A stretch of DNA of 64,000 nt from contig NZ_CP043959.1 in the NCBI RefSeq assembly GCF_008632955.1, positions 2,790,001 through 2,854,000 of the forward strand. Direction: 5' to 3'. Within the stretch, counting starts at the first letter, position 1. Every line of letters begins with the position of its first letter. Below the pieces are notes generated by a model. That model was not told the origin of the DNA, searched no databases, and saw only the letters and a list, made by a program, of their open reading frames with translations. Below, one piece after another: positions 53,134-61,330 of this stretch. This DNA comes from Streptomyces tendae (GTDB taxonomy: Bacteria; Actinomycetota; Actinomycetes; Streptomycetales; Streptomycetaceae). The position numbers and the translations under genes are program-made.

Positions 53134-53385
53134 GTGCGATTGCGAGTGGAGTTCACGACCGAGCCCTTCGACCTCGACGAGGCGCCCGAGCACGCCGTGG
53201 TGGCGCGCGAGGTCATCGAGACGGCCGAGCTGGACGCGGTGGACGTCGGGCCGTTCGGCAACACCGCCGAGGGCCGCGCCGACGCCGTGCTCTCGGCCGT
53301 GGACGCCCTGCTGCGGCGCAGCCTGACCGCCGGCGCCACCCGCGTCTCGCTCCAGATCAACGTGGTCGGGGAGGACGACCGGTGA
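53134..53385 (+). CDS. thiamine-binding-like small protein
   Basis: 83 aa from GTG 53134. MRLRVEFTTEPFDLDEAPEHAVVAREVIETAELDAVDVGPFGNTAEG then DAVLSAVDALLRRSLTAGATRVSLQINVVGEDDR. A ferredoxin-like beta-alpha-beta fold of the MTH1187/YkoF thiamine-binding kind, for which Streptomyces homologues are usually annotated as thiamine-binding. Its stop overlaps the next GTG (GTGA), so the pair is translationally coupled. A thiamine link would fit the TPP enzyme Gcl nearby, but that is speculation. Confidence 0.7.
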   Translation: MRLRVEFTTEPFDLDEAPEHAVVAREVIETAELDAVDVGPFGNTAEGRADAVLSAVDALLRRSLTAGATRVSLQINVVGEDDR

Positions 53386-53750
53386 CCGCGACCGGTGAGG
53401 GCGCCTTCATTGCGGCGGTGAAACCGCTGGTCGACGCCATGGGTGCGGAGCTGGTCCCGCCGGACGAGGCCGGCCCCGACGACGTGGTGCTCACCTGGGA
53501 GGGTGCCGCCGCCGTCGCCGTACGGCTGCCGCAGCTCGCGGACTCCCTGGACCACATCCTCGCCGCGCTGGAGCGCCGTCAGGGCAAGCCGCTGGCGGAC
53601 CTCGACCGCAAGGCGAAGCAGGAGATCGTCCGCGGTCTGGAGGCGCGCGGCGCGTTCGCCGTGCGGCACGGCGTGGAGACCGTGGCGAGCGCGCTCGGCG
53701 TCAGCCGCTTCACCGTCTACAACTACCTCAACCGGGAAAAGGGCGCCTGA
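53382..53750 (+). CDS. small DNA-binding regulator with C-terminal helix-turn-helix
   Basis: 122 aa from GTG 53382. Residues 1-70 form a compact acidic domain (GAFIAAVKPLVDAMGAELVPPDEAGPDDVVLTWEG, AVRLPQLADSLDHILAALERRQGK). The C-terminus RKAKQEIVRGLEARGAFAVRHGVETVASALGVSRFTVYNYLNREKG is a helix-turn-helix like that ending YheO/DauR proteins (GAVEQVAKRLNVSKxTVYxYL). It lies 155 bases upstream of the urate operon and on the same strand, and may regulate it or hyi; direct evidence is lacking. Confidence 0.75.
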   Translation: MTATGEGAFIAAVKPLVDAMGAELVPPDEAGPDDVVLTWEGAAAVAVRLPQLADSLDHILAALERRQGKPLADLDRKAKQEIVRGLEARGAFAVRHGVETVASALGVSRFTVYNYLNREKGA

Positions 53751-53814
53751 GCCGAGGCACGGTGCCCTCAAGGAGTCCGGTCGGGCCGCCTCACCCAAAC
53801 GTCACCCGGAATTT

Positions 53815-53854
53815 TCAACAAACTGTTGACGCCTGCTGCGTGACGGCGTTCACT
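53815..53854 (+). promoter_or_regulatory. urate-operon promoter with overlapping operator
   Basis: TTGACG (-35, 53826-53831), 17-base spacer, TTCACT (-10, 53849-53854). A perfect palindrome TCAACA-AAC-TGTTGA (53815-53829) overlaps the -35, a position where a repressor would block polymerase. It lies 52 bases before the first gene of the urate operon. Confidence 0.65.
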
Positions 53855-53905
53855 GTCGGCACGCCCGTTCGCCGCACACGGCCGTTCGCCGGCCAGGAGG
53901 CTCCC

Positions 53906-54415
53906 GTGACGTCGACATCCACGCCCCCGGGCCTGACCCGGTTCAACGCCCTGGAGGAGCACGCGGCGTCCGCCGCGCTCCACGAGGTCTGCGCCTCCAC
54001 CGCCTGGACCCGGCGGCTGCTCGCCGCCCGGCCGTACGCGGCCCCCGACGGCCTCTACGCCGCCAGTGACGCCGCCATGGCCGAGCTGACCGAGGCCGAC
54101 CTGGCGGAGGCGATGGCCGGACACCCGCCGATCGGCCGCCCCGAGCCGGGGGATCCGGCCTCCGCCCGGGAGCAGAGCGGCATGTCCGGGGCCGGCGACG
54201 GGCTCAGGGCCGAGATGCTCGAACTGAACCTGGCCTACCAGGAGCGGTTCGGCCACGTGTTCCTCATCTGCGCCACCGGCCGCAGCGCCGAGGAGATGCG
54301 GGACGCCGTGCGCGAGCGCCTCGGCAACCCGCCGGAGAAGGAACGCGAGATCGTCCGCACCGAACTGGGGAAGATCAACCGCATCCGGCTGACCCGACTC
54401 GTCGAAGAGGACTGA
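53906..54415 (+). CDS. uraD: 2-oxo-4-hydroxy-4-carboxy-5-ureidoimidazoline (OHCU) decarboxylase
   Basis: 169 aa from GTG 53906, preceded by CAGGAGG. Converts OHCU to (S)-allantoin, the last step of urate to allantoin. Catalytic His in AEAMAGHPPIGRPEPG (about 63-80), the Ser/Gln acid pair in DPASAREQSGMSGAGDGL, and the C-terminal FLICATGRSAEEM and LGNPPEKEREIVRTELGKINRIRL, all diagnostic of UraD. First of three closely spaced genes (six bases to uraH, then five to uricase). Confidence 0.95.
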   Translation: MTSTSTPPGLTRFNALEEHAASAALHEVCASTAWTRRLLAARPYAAPDGLYAASDAAMAELTEADLAEAMAGHPPIGRPEPGDPASAREQSGMSGAGDGLRAEMLELNLAYQERFGHVFLICATGRSAEEMRDAVRERLGNPPEKEREIVRTELGKINRIRLTRLVEED

Positions 54416-54421
54416 CCTCGC

Positions 54422-54814
54422 ATGAGCACCGACACCACCGCCTCCGTGTCCACGCACATCCTGGACACCAGCGTGGGCCGCCCCGCAGGGGGCGTCGCCG
54501 TCCGCCTCTCCGCCCGCCCCGGCCGGCAGGCCGCCTGGCAGGAGCTCGGCGGGTCCGCGACCGACGCGGACGGGCGGTGCAAGGACCTGCCGGCCCTGCC
54601 GGAGGGAACCACCCACGTACGGCTCGACTTCGAGGTGGAGCCGTACTTCCTGAAGAAGAAGGCCGAGGCTCAGCAGGACGCCCCCGCGCATCGGGACAGC
54701 GGTGCCGTGTTCTTCCCCGAGGTGGCGATCACCTTCGCCGTCACGGCCGGCGAGCACTACCACGTACCGCTGCTGCTCAACCCGTTCGGCTACTCCGTTT
54801 ACCGAGGGAGCTAG
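54422..54814 (+). CDS. uraH: 5-hydroxyisourate hydrolase (transthyretin-like)
   Basis: 130 aa. Hydrolyses 5-hydroxyisourate, the uricase product. N-terminal VSTHILDTSVGRPAGGVAV has catalytic His12, HVRLDFEVEPYF the conserved Arg, FFPEVAITFAV the FFP motif, and the C-terminal HYHVPLLLNPFGYSVYRGS is the signature that separates this enzyme from transthyretin. Cytoplasmic: no signal. Overall length matches the family (about 110-130). Confidence 0.96.
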   Translation: MSTDTTASVSTHILDTSVGRPAGGVAVRLSARPGRQAAWQELGGSATDADGRCKDLPALPEGTTHVRLDFEVEPYFLKKKAEAQQDAPAHRDSGAVFFPEVAITFAVTAGEHYHVPLLLNPFGYSVYRGS

Positions 54815-54819
54815 CACCC

Positions 54820-55725
54820 ATGCCCACGATCCTGGGACAGAACCAGTACGGCAAGGCAGAGAACCGAGTCGTCAAGATCACGCGGGACGGCGCCACCCAC
54901 CACATCAAGGACCTCAACGTCTCCGTCGCCCTCTCCGGCGACATGGACGACGTCCACTACAACGGCTCCAACGCGAACGTCCTGCCGACGGACACCACCA
55001 AGAACACGGTGTTCGCCTTCGCCAAGGAGCACGGCATCGAGTCCGCCGAGCAGTTCGGCATCCATCTCGCCCGCCACTTCGTCACCTCGCAGGAGCCCAT
55101 CCACCGGGCGCGCATCCGCATCGAGGAGTACGCCTGGGAGCGCATCGAGACCTCCGGCGAGGCCAGGCACTCCTTCGTCCGCGCGGGCCAGGAGACCCGC
55201 CTCACCCAGGTCACCTACGACGGTGAGCGCTGGGAGGTCGTCTCCGGTCTGAAGGACCTCACGGTGATGAACTCCACCGACTCCGAGTTCTGGGGCTACG
55301 TCAAGGACCGCTACACCACGCTCAAGGAGGCCTACGACCGCATCCTCGCCACCTCGGTCTCCGCCCGCTGGCGGTTCAACTGGACCGACGAAGCGCGGGA
55401 GATGCCTGACTGGGACGCCTCGTACGCCGAGGTCAAGCAGCACATGCTGCGGGCCTTCGCCGAGACGTACTCGCTCTCCCTCCAGCAGACGCTCTACCAG
55501 ATGGGCACCCGCGTCATCGAGGAGCGCGACGAGGTCGACGAGATCCGCTTCTCCCTCCCGAACAGCCACCACTTCCTGGTCGACCTGGAGCCGTTCGGGC
55601 TCAAGAACGACACCCCCGACGGAGCGGTGTACTTCGCCTCCGACCGCCCCTACGGGCTGATCGAGGCCACGGTCCTCAGGGACGGCTGCGAGCCGCGGAT
55701 ACCGGTGGACCTCACCAACCTCTGA
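54820..55725 (+). CDS. uaZ: urate oxidase (uricase)
   Basis: 301 aa. Cofactor-free oxidation of urate to 5-hydroxyisourate. N-terminal LGQNQYGKAENRVVKITRDG (K relay) and PTDTTKNTVFAFAKEHG (T-x-x-K motif, about 56-72) form the first T-fold active site; RARIRIEEYAWERI, STDSEFWGYVKDRYTTL, RWRFNWTDE and QTLYQMGTRVIEERDEVDEIRFSLPNSHHFLVDL complete the tandem T-fold and the Gln/Arg urate clamp. Length matches bacterial uricases. Follows uraH by five bases; the next gene (8-oxoguanine deaminase) begins 116 bases on. Confidence 0.97.
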   Translation: MPTILGQNQYGKAENRVVKITRDGATHHIKDLNVSVALSGDMDDVHYNGSNANVLPTDTTKNTVFAFAKEHGIESAEQFGIHLARHFVTSQEPIHRARIRIEEYAWERIETSGEARHSFVRAGQETRLTQVTYDGERWEVVSGLKDLTVMNSTDSEFWGYVKDRYTTLKEAYDRILATSVSARWRFNWTDEAREMPDWDASYAEVKQHMLRAFAETYSLSLQQTLYQMGTRVIEERDEVDEIRFSLPNSHHFLVDLEPFGLKNDTPDGAVYFASDRPYGLIEATVLRDGCEPRIPVDLTNL

Positions 55726-55841
55726 CCGCACCCCCTTTCGGCACCCGTGGCCGGGTACCCGGGCCCCGCCCCTCCCGGCCACGGCACTCAAACCCCCAGG
55801 GTCCTGCCGTGCCCTCTCCCCGTACGCGAAAAGGACGCACC

Positions 55842-57221
55842 ATGGCAGCAGACCGGCGCACCGTCATCGAGAACTGTGCGATCGCGACCGTCGACGCGGC
55901 GGACACCGAGTACGCCACCGGCCACCTCGTCCTCGCCGGCAACCGCATCGAGTCGCTCGGCGCGGGGCCGGCCCCCGAGGCCTTGGAGAACGTCGTCCGC
56001 CGGATCGACGCCACCGGCCATCTCGCGACCCCCGGACTGGTCAACACCCACCACCACTTCTACCAGTGGCTCACCCGGGGCCTGGCCACCGACCACAACC
56101 TCTTCGACTGGCTCGTCGCCCTCTACCCGACCTGGGCGCGCATCGACGAGGCGATGGTCCACGCGGCGGCCCAGGGATCCCTCGCGATGATGGCCCGCGG
56201 CGGCGTCACCACCGCCATGGACCACCACTACGTCTTCCCGCGCGGCTCCGGCGACCTGTCCGCCGCGATCGTCACCGCCGCCCGCGACATGGGCGTCCGC
56301 TTCACCCTCGCCCGCGGCTCCATGGACCGCGGCGAGTCCGACGGCGGACTGCCCCCGGACTTCGCGGTGGAGACCCTCGACGACGCGCTCGCCGCCACCG
56401 AGGAGACGGTACGCCGCCACCACGACACCTCGCCCGGCGCGATGACCCAGGTCGCCGTCGCCCCCTGCTCCCCGTTCTCCGTCTCCACCGCACTCATGCG
56501 CCAGGGCGCCGAGCTGGCCCGCCGCCTCGGCGTACGGCTGCACACCCACGGCTCGGAGACCGTGGAGGAGGAGAAGTTCTGCCACGAACGGTTCGGCATG
56601 GGCCCCACCGACTACTTCGAGTCCACCGGCTGGCTCGGCGAGGACGTGTGGATGGCGCACTGCGTCCACATGAACGACTCCGACATCGCCGCGTTCGCCC
56701 GCACCGGCACCGGCGTCGCCCACTGCCCGTCCTCCAACGCCCGCCTCGCCGCCGGCATCGCCCGCGTCCCCGACATGCTCGCGGCCGGCGTCCCCGTCGG
56801 CCTCGGCGTGGACGGCACCGCCTCCAACGAGTCCGGCGAACTCCACACCGAACTGCGCAACGCCCTGCTGGTCAACCGCCTCGGCGCCCACCGCGAGAAG
56901 GCCCTCACGGCACGCCAGGCCCTCCGTCTGGGCACCCACGGCGGGGCGCGCGTGCTGGGCCGGGCGGACGAGATCGGCTCCCTGGAGCCGGGCAAGCTCG
57001 CCGACCTGGTGCTCTGGCGCATGGACACCCTCGCCCACGCCTCCATCGCCGACCCGGTCACCGCGCTGGTCCTCGGCGCCGCAGCCCCGGTCACCGCGTC
57101 CTTCGTGAACGGCCGTCAGATCGTGGAGAACGACCGGCTGCTCACCGCCGACGAGGACGCCATCGCCCGCACCACCCGCGCCGAGGCGCGGAGGCTGGCC
57201 GGGATCGCCGCGCGGAACTGA
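55842..57221 (+). CDS. 8-oxoguanine deaminase
   Basis: 459 aa from ATG 55842 with AAAAGGA upstream. Amidohydrolase: metal site NTHHHFYQWLTRGLA (HxH, about 65-79), HTHGSETVEEEKFCHERFG (about 236-254), AHCVHMNDSDI and the late Asp in GLGVDGTASNESGEL. The EEKFCHERFG and NTHHHFYQWLTRG blocks are those of 8-oxoguanine deaminases, which give urate, rather than of S-adenosylhomocysteine or chlorotriazine relatives. Its position after uricase fits a route feeding salvaged 8-oxoguanine into urate catabolism. Three hairpins follow. Confidence 0.9.
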   Translation: MAADRRTVIENCAIATVDAADTEYATGHLVLAGNRIESLGAGPAPEALENVVRRIDATGHLATPGLVNTHHHFYQWLTRGLATDHNLFDWLVALYPTWARIDEAMVHAAAQGSLAMMARGGVTTAMDHHYVFPRGSGDLSAAIVTAARDMGVRFTLARGSMDRGESDGGLPPDFAVETLDDALAATEETVRRHHDTSPGAMTQVAVAPCSPFSVSTALMRQGAELARRLGVRLHTHGSETVEEEKFCHERFGMGPTDYFESTGWLGEDVWMAHCVHMNDSDIAAFARTGTGVAHCPSSNARLAAGIARVPDMLAAGVPVGLGVDGTASNESGELHTELRNALLVNRLGAHREKALTARQALRLGTHGGARVLGRADEIGSLEPGKLADLVLWRMDTLAHASIADPVTALVLGAAAPVTASFVNGRQIVENDRLLTADEDAIARTTRAEARRLAGIAARN

Positions 57222-57232
57222 ATCCCCCGCAC

Positions 57233-57341
57233 GTCTCCGGGCCGTGAGGGACGGCTCCCGGCCCGGAGACCGCGGACCCCGGTGCGCCGGGATCCGCGGA
57301 GGCCGTCTCCGGGGCGCGCTCCGGCGCGCCCCGGAGACGGC
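57233..57341 (+). terminator. three stacked hairpins after the urate operon
   Basis: Hairpin 1 arms 57233-57244/57259-57270 (12 bp), hairpin 2 around 57272-57297 (GCGGA and CCCGG/CCGGG), hairpin 3 arms 57302-57319/57324-57341 (18 bp perfect, loop TCCG). Arms 1 and 3 share GTCTCCGGG, so alternative pairing between them is possible. Confidence 0.7.
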
Positions 57342-57462
57342 TCACCACCCCGTCCCACGCCCCCGTGGCAGCTCCACCGGACGTCTTCGTCCCTCCCACC
57401 CACGCTCGGCCGCACTCGAGCGGGAGGTACCCCACGCCCGCCCGCACCACCTCCCTGACAAC

Positions 57463-57480
57463 CACGCCGGCACCGGCGTG
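57463..57480 (+). other. palindrome in the permease leader
   Basis: CACGCCGG-CA-CCGGCGTG, perfect 8-2-8, ending 23 bases before the GTG of the permease. It precedes the ribosome-binding site, so it could be an operator or an mRNA hairpin. No purine-riboswitch core (J2/3 or loop pair) surrounds it. Confidence 0.45.
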
Positions 57481-57503
57481 CAACCGACCGGAGGAACACC
57501 GCA

Positions 57504-58892
57504 GTGGCCGACCATCCCGTAGACGAGAAACTGCCCGCGCCGAAGATGGCGACGACCGGCCTGCAGCACGTGGCCGCCATGTACGCGGGTGTCGTCGCCC
57601 CGCCCCTGATCGTCGGCGCGGCCGTCGGTCTCACCCCCGCCGAACTGACCTTCCTCACCGGCGCCTGCCTGTTCACCGCGGGGCTCGCCACGTTCCTGCA
57701 GACCGTCGGCGTCTGGAAGATCGGCGCCCGGCTGCCCTTCGTCAACGGCGTCACCTTCGCCGGTGTCGCCCCGATGACCGCGATCGTCGCCTCCACCGAC
57801 GACAAGAAGGACGCGCTGCCCGTCATCTTCGGCGCGGTGATCGTGGCCGGACTGCTCGGCTTCCTCGCCGCGCCCTTCCTCAGCAAGGCGGTGCGGTTCT
57901 TCCCGCCCGTGGTCACCGGCACCGTGATCACCCTGATAGGCGTCTCCCTGCTGCCCGTCGCCTTCGGCTGGGCGCAGGGAGCGAGCCCCGACGCAGGCGA
58001 CTACGGCTCCGCCACCAACCTGGGCCTCGCCGCCGTCACCCTCCTCGTCGTGCTGCTGCTGCGCCGCTTCACCCGCGGCTTCGTCAAGCAGATCGCCGTC
58101 CTGCTCGGCATGGTGGCCGGCACCCTCATCGCCGTGCCGTTCGGGGTCACCGACTTCTCCCCGGTCGCCGAGGCGGACCTCGTCGGCTTCCCCACCCCGT
58201 TCCACTTCGGCGCCCCGCAGTTCCAGCTCGCGGCGATCCTCTCGCTGTGCGTGGTCATGGTGGTCTCGATGACCGAGTCGACCGCCGACATGCTGGCCCT
58301 CGGTGAGATCGTCGAGCGCCCGGCGGACGAGAGGACCATCGCGGCCGGCCTGCGCGCCGACACCCTCGGCTCGGCGATCTCCCCGCTGTTCAACGGCTTC
58401 ATGTGCAGCGCGTTCGCCCAGAACATCGGCCTCGTCGCCATGACGCGCATCCGCAGCCGGTTCGTCGTCGCCACCGGCGGCGGCTTCCTCGTCCTCATGG
58501 GCCTGTGTCCGGTCGCCGCCTCGCTCATCGCCGTCGTACCGCGCCCGGTGCTCGGCGGTGCCGGGGTGGTCCTCTTCGGCTCGGTCGCCGCCAGCGGCAT
58601 CCAGACCCTCGCCAAGGCGGGCCTGGACAGGGACAACAACGTCCTGATCGTCGCCGTCTCGCTCGCCGTGGGCGTCATACCGATCAGCGCCCCGGAGTTC
58701 TACCACGCGTTCCCGGAGACCGCCCGCATCGTCCTGGACTCCGGTATCTCCACCGGCTGCGTGGTCGCCGTCCTGCTGAACCTCGTCTTCAACCACCTGG
58801 GCAACGGCCGCCGCGAGGCCGCCGACGTCACCCACCCGATGGAGACGGGTGAGGAACTCGCCTCCCAGGGCAAGGCGCCGGCGGTCCCCTGA
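57504..58892 (+). CDS. NCS2 nucleobase:cation symporter (urate/xanthine/uracil type)
   Basis: 462 aa from GTG 57504, GGAGGA 8 bases upstream. 12-14 helices; begins with a soluble VADHPVDEKLPAPKMATTGLQHVAAMYAG, where QHVAAMYAG is the QH motif of NAT/NCS2 permeases. AISPLFNGFMCSAFAQNIGLV (about 291-311) is the NAT signature region with QN, and MTESTADMLALGEI the preceding E/T site. Such a sequence is typical for uric acid/xanthine exchangers. Located next to uricase and 8-oxoguanine deaminase, it is the likely urate or xanthine importer, complementing the AzgA-type permease at 21 kb. Confidence 0.93.
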   Translation: MADHPVDEKLPAPKMATTGLQHVAAMYAGVVAPPLIVGAAVGLTPAELTFLTGACLFTAGLATFLQTVGVWKIGARLPFVNGVTFAGVAPMTAIVASTDDKKDALPVIFGAVIVAGLLGFLAAPFLSKAVRFFPPVVTGTVITLIGVSLLPVAFGWAQGASPDAGDYGSATNLGLAAVTLLVVLLLRRFTRGFVKQIAVLLGMVAGTLIAVPFGVTDFSPVAEADLVGFPTPFHFGAPQFQLAAILSLCVVMVVSMTESTADMLALGEIVERPADERTIAAGLRADTLGSAISPLFNGFMCSAFAQNIGLVAMTRIRSRFVVATGGGFLVLMGLCPVAASLIAVVPRPVLGGAGVVLFGSVAASGIQTLAKAGLDRDNNVLIVAVSLAVGVIPISAPEFYHAFPETARIVLDSGISTGCVVAVLLNLVFNHLGNGRREAADVTHPMETGEELASQGKAPAVP

Positions 58893-58908
58893 CGGTCCGG
58901 CGGCCCGG

Positions 58909-59565
58909 TCAGGCCCGGGCCGCCGCCACCTCCGCGCGCAGCTGCGGCAGCATGTCGTGGTAGACGCCCGGGCACTGCGTCGTGCCGTAGTCCTTGTGCC
59001 CGAAGATCTGCGTGGACGCGATGCCGTACTGGTCGCAGGCGTACGCGCACAGGGTCACCAGCACGTCCCACTGCGCCTGCGGCGGCTCGGCACCCGCGTG
59101 GTACGCGCCCTCGCAGGCGATGCCGATGGCCGCGGTGTTCTGTCCGGAGGTGTGGGCACCGAGCACGAAGGTCCGCCCGCCGGTGAGCGCCGTGAGGCTG
59201 CCGGTCCGGCCCTCGGTGATCCAGCCGCCGCGGCTGACCAGGAAGGTGTAGCCGGTGTCCACCCAGCCGTTGTCGTCCATGTGCAGGTCCTGCACCCAGT
59301 GGGCGTGCGCGTGCGCCTGGGCGCGGGAGTAGTCGGTGGAGTTGTCGGACACGGTGTGGTGGACCACGATCCGGCTGGGCCGGTACTGCAGGACGCTGAC
59401 GGTCCCCTGCGGGGACCGGGCGCCCCAGGTCCTGGTGGCGTCGATGTCCGGCTGCACGGCGGCGCCGCGCGCGTGCGCGACGCCGGACACGGCGCCGGCG
59501 GCCAGCCCGGCCGCGCCGGCGATCAGGAGGCGGCGCCGGAGGACGTTCCTGGGATGCACGGGCAC
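58909..59565 (-). CDS. secreted N-acetylmuramoyl-L-alanine amidase (Tat signal)
   Basis: 218 aa from GTG 59565 with GAGGAG upstream. RRRLLIAGAAGLAAGAVSGVAHA is a twin-arginine-like signal (RRR-LL) with cleavage near residue 33. The rest is an Amidase_2/PGRP domain: TRTWGARSPQ, IVVHHTVSDNSTDYS (zinc His), GWVDTGYTFLVSRGGWITEGR (Tyr), IGIACEGAYHAG, and FGHKDYGTTQCPGVY (second His, Cys in the third ligand position). Cleaves the amide bond between MurNAc and the stem peptide. 102 bases from the lysozyme gene on the same strand. Confidence 0.9.
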   Translation of the reverse strand: MPVHPRNVLRRRLLIAGAAGLAAGAVSGVAHARGAAVQPDIDATRTWGARSPQGTVSVLQYRPSRIVVHHTVSDNSTDYSRAQAHAHAHWVQDLHMDDNGWVDTGYTFLVSRGGWITEGRTGSLTALTGGRTFVLGAHTSGQNTAAIGIACEGAYHAGAEPPQAQWDVLVTLCAYACDQYGIASTQIFGHKDYGTTQCPGVYHDMLPQLRAEVAAARA

Positions 59566-59667
59566 TCCTCGGGAGAGGGCGGTGGTGGGGGAAAAGCGGG
59601 AAGGGGCCGGCGTCCGAGGACGGCCGGCCCCACCGCGTGAGCGCGTGACCGCGGACCTGTCAGTCCG

Positions 59668-60549
59668 TCACGTGTTGTTGGCGAGCGCCAGGAGCCGGTC
59701 GCGGGACCCGTTGAACTTGTTGCGGTCCACGTTGCCGGAGACGCCGGAGACCGAGCCGGCGTCGGTGTACTGCCACACCGTCCAGGTGGGGAAGCCGCTC
59801 GGGATGGTCGGCGACGCGGCGGAGGTCCAGTGAGCCACCCACAGCGGGCTCTTGGCCGACATGCCGGTCCAGTTGCCGGTGCAGGTGTTCCACCAGCTCG
59901 CCGTCGTGTAGATCACCACGTCGCGGCTCGTGCGCGCCTTGTACGTGGTGTAGAAGTCGTTGATCCAGGTGCGCATCTGCGTGGTGGACAGGCCGTAGCA
60001 CATCGCCCCGTAAGGGTTGTGCTCGATGTCCAGGACGCCGGGCAGCGTCAGGTTGTCGCGCGACCAGCCCCCGCCGTTGCTCGCGAAGTACGTCGCCTGG
60101 GTGGCCCCGTTGGAGGCGTTGGGGAGCGCGAAGTGGTACGCGCCTCGGATCACGCCCGCGGAGTGCGCCGCGGGGTAGTTCGTGTTGAAGCGGGAGTCCT
60201 TGTAATTGGTGCCCTCGGTCGCCTTCATCCAGGCGAACTGGATGCCGGCGTTGCGCACCGAGGTCCAGTTGATGCTGCCCTGCCAGTGCGAGACGTCGAT
60301 GCCCTGGACGCCGTCGGTGGGCGCCAGCAGGCCCCGCCCCGGGTCCTCGGCGGGCACGCCCTCGTGGATGCGGGCGCCGACGCCCATGTAGGCCTGGCCG
60401 GGCTTGACGTTGAGGGGCCTCGGGTCGGGCTGCGGTACGGCGGTCGCGCCGCCGACGGTCGTGGCCGTGAGCGCCAGCGCGGCGCCGAGGACGCCGAGCG
60501 CGGTGGCCGTGCGTCTTCCGAGGCGGGAGACGTGGGGGAGTACCTGCAT
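59668..60549 (-). CDS. secreted GH25 lysozyme (1,4-beta-N-acetylmuramidase)
   Basis: 293 aa from ATG 60549, GGAGG nine bases upstream. Signal peptide 1-38 (RLGRRTATALGVLGAALALTATTVGGATAV). Catalytic barrel GIDVSHWQGSINWTSV (Asp, about 85-100), FAWMKATEGTNYKD, AGVIRGAYHFALPNAS, GVLDIEHNPYG (acidic pair, about 169-179) and WVAHWTSAASPTIPSGFPTWTVWQYTD, the GH25 DxE plan of cellosyl from Streptomyces. Digests the glycan strand of peptidoglycan, including O-acetylated forms in relatives. Upstream of it lies a TTTCATC/GATGAAA palindrome. Confidence 0.93.
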   Translation of the reverse strand: MQVLPHVSRLGRRTATALGVLGAALALTATTVGGATAVPQPDPRPLNVKPGQAYMGVGARIHEGVPAEDPGRGLLAPTDGVQGIDVSHWQGSINWTSVRNAGIQFAWMKATEGTNYKDSRFNTNYPAAHSAGVIRGAYHFALPNASNGATQATYFASNGGGWSRDNLTLPGVLDIEHNPYGAMCYGLSTTQMRTWINDFYTTYKARTSRDVVIYTTASWWNTCTGNWTGMSAKSPLWVAHWTSAASPTIPSGFPTWTVWQYTDAGSVSGVSGNVDRNKFNGSRDRLLALANNT

Positions 60550-60849
60550 GGGGACTTGCCTCCTGGCACATGTGGGGATGAGAAGGAGGTGACGTCGGCC
60601 GCTGCCACCTGGGCAGTTCCGTGCTGTTTGACGTGCGCGCGTCATTAGTTACGCACGTAGATTCACAGCGTGTAAAGAGTCTCCTTGTCTCTCTGGTGGT
60701 CTGGTCCACTGTAGGAGTGGATGGCCAGGAAACTTGGGAGCCGAACGGAGGAAACTTTCATCGGATGAAAACAGGAAACCGGGCTCCGGTGTCCCGGAAC
60801 CCGGTCTGCGGCACGCCTTCTGACGCCCCGGCGGCCCTGCGGCGCGGGG
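60550..60849. other. 300-bp region upstream of the lysozyme gene
   Basis: No gene. Contains the lysozyme promoter area, relatively AT-rich at 60640-60690; a perfect palindrome TTTCATC-G-GATGAAA (60756-60770); direct repeats of GGAAACTT near 60729 and 60750; and the hairpin at 60778-60805 that ends the thioesterase transcript. Confidence 0.5.
60778..60805 (-). terminator. hairpin terminator after the thioesterase gene
   Basis: Arms ACCGGGCTCCGG (60778-60789) and CCGGAACCCGGT (60794-60805), one C/A mismatch, four-base loop, 45 bases beyond the thioesterase stop. Confidence 0.65.
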
Positions 60850-61272
60850 CTACAGCCCGAAAAGGGCGGCGTCCTTCGTCAGCTCCCGGAAGACGTCCTG
60901 CGGGTTCGCCACCAGCTTGCGCTTCTCCAGGTCCAACAGACCGCCCACGGCACTGATCTCGGCCGAGACCGTGCCGTCCGTCCGCGTGATGGTCTGCTCG
61001 ATGGTGAAGGTCTTGCCTCCGCTCCAGTGGAAGACGCAGGACACGTCCACCTCGTCACCGGCCAGCAGCTCACGCCGGTAGCGGATGGTGGTCTCCAGGG
61101 CGACCGGCCCCACGCCGTGCGACTGCAGCCGGGCCTGGGTGATCCCCGCCTCCTGGAGCAGCGACCAGCGCGCGTGCTCCGCGTAGTTGAGGTACACGGC
61201 CTGGTTGAGGTGGCCCTGCACGTCGGTCTCGTATCCACGCACGGTCACGCGGACGGAATACGGCTTGCTCAC
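60850..61272 (-). CDS. acyl-CoA thioesterase (4HBT hotdog family)
   Basis: 140 aa from GTG 61272, AAGGGGA seven bases upstream. A hotdog fold: VRVTVRGYETDVQGHLNQAVYLNYAEHARWSLL has the active-site Asp in ETDVQGHLN and the 4HBT helix YLNYAEHARW, followed by ETTIRYRRELLAGDEVDVSCVFHWSGGKTFTIEQTITR and AVGGLLDLEKRKLV. Hydrolyses acyl-CoA thioesters of unknown chain. Stand-alone gene. Confidence 0.88.
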   Translation of the reverse strand: MSKPYSVRVTVRGYETDVQGHLNQAVYLNYAEHARWSLLQEAGITQARLQSHGVGPVALETTIRYRRELLAGDEVDVSCVFHWSGGKTFTIEQTITRTDGTVSAEISAVGGLLDLEKRKLVANPQDVFRELTKDAALFGL

Positions 61273-61330
61273 TGCGTCCCCTTCACGCCTGCTCGGTTCG
61301 TTGCCCGATCCACCGATCTTGGCACGCCCC

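Noticed and set aside
53906..54415. Earlier start at 53762 for the OHCU decarboxylase
   Set aside because: The upstream stretch contains the promoter and operator; GTG 53906 has a good ribosome-binding site and the right family length.
57463..57503. Purine riboswitch before the permease gene
   Set aside because: A simple 18-bp palindrome without the three-way junction or conserved loop bases.
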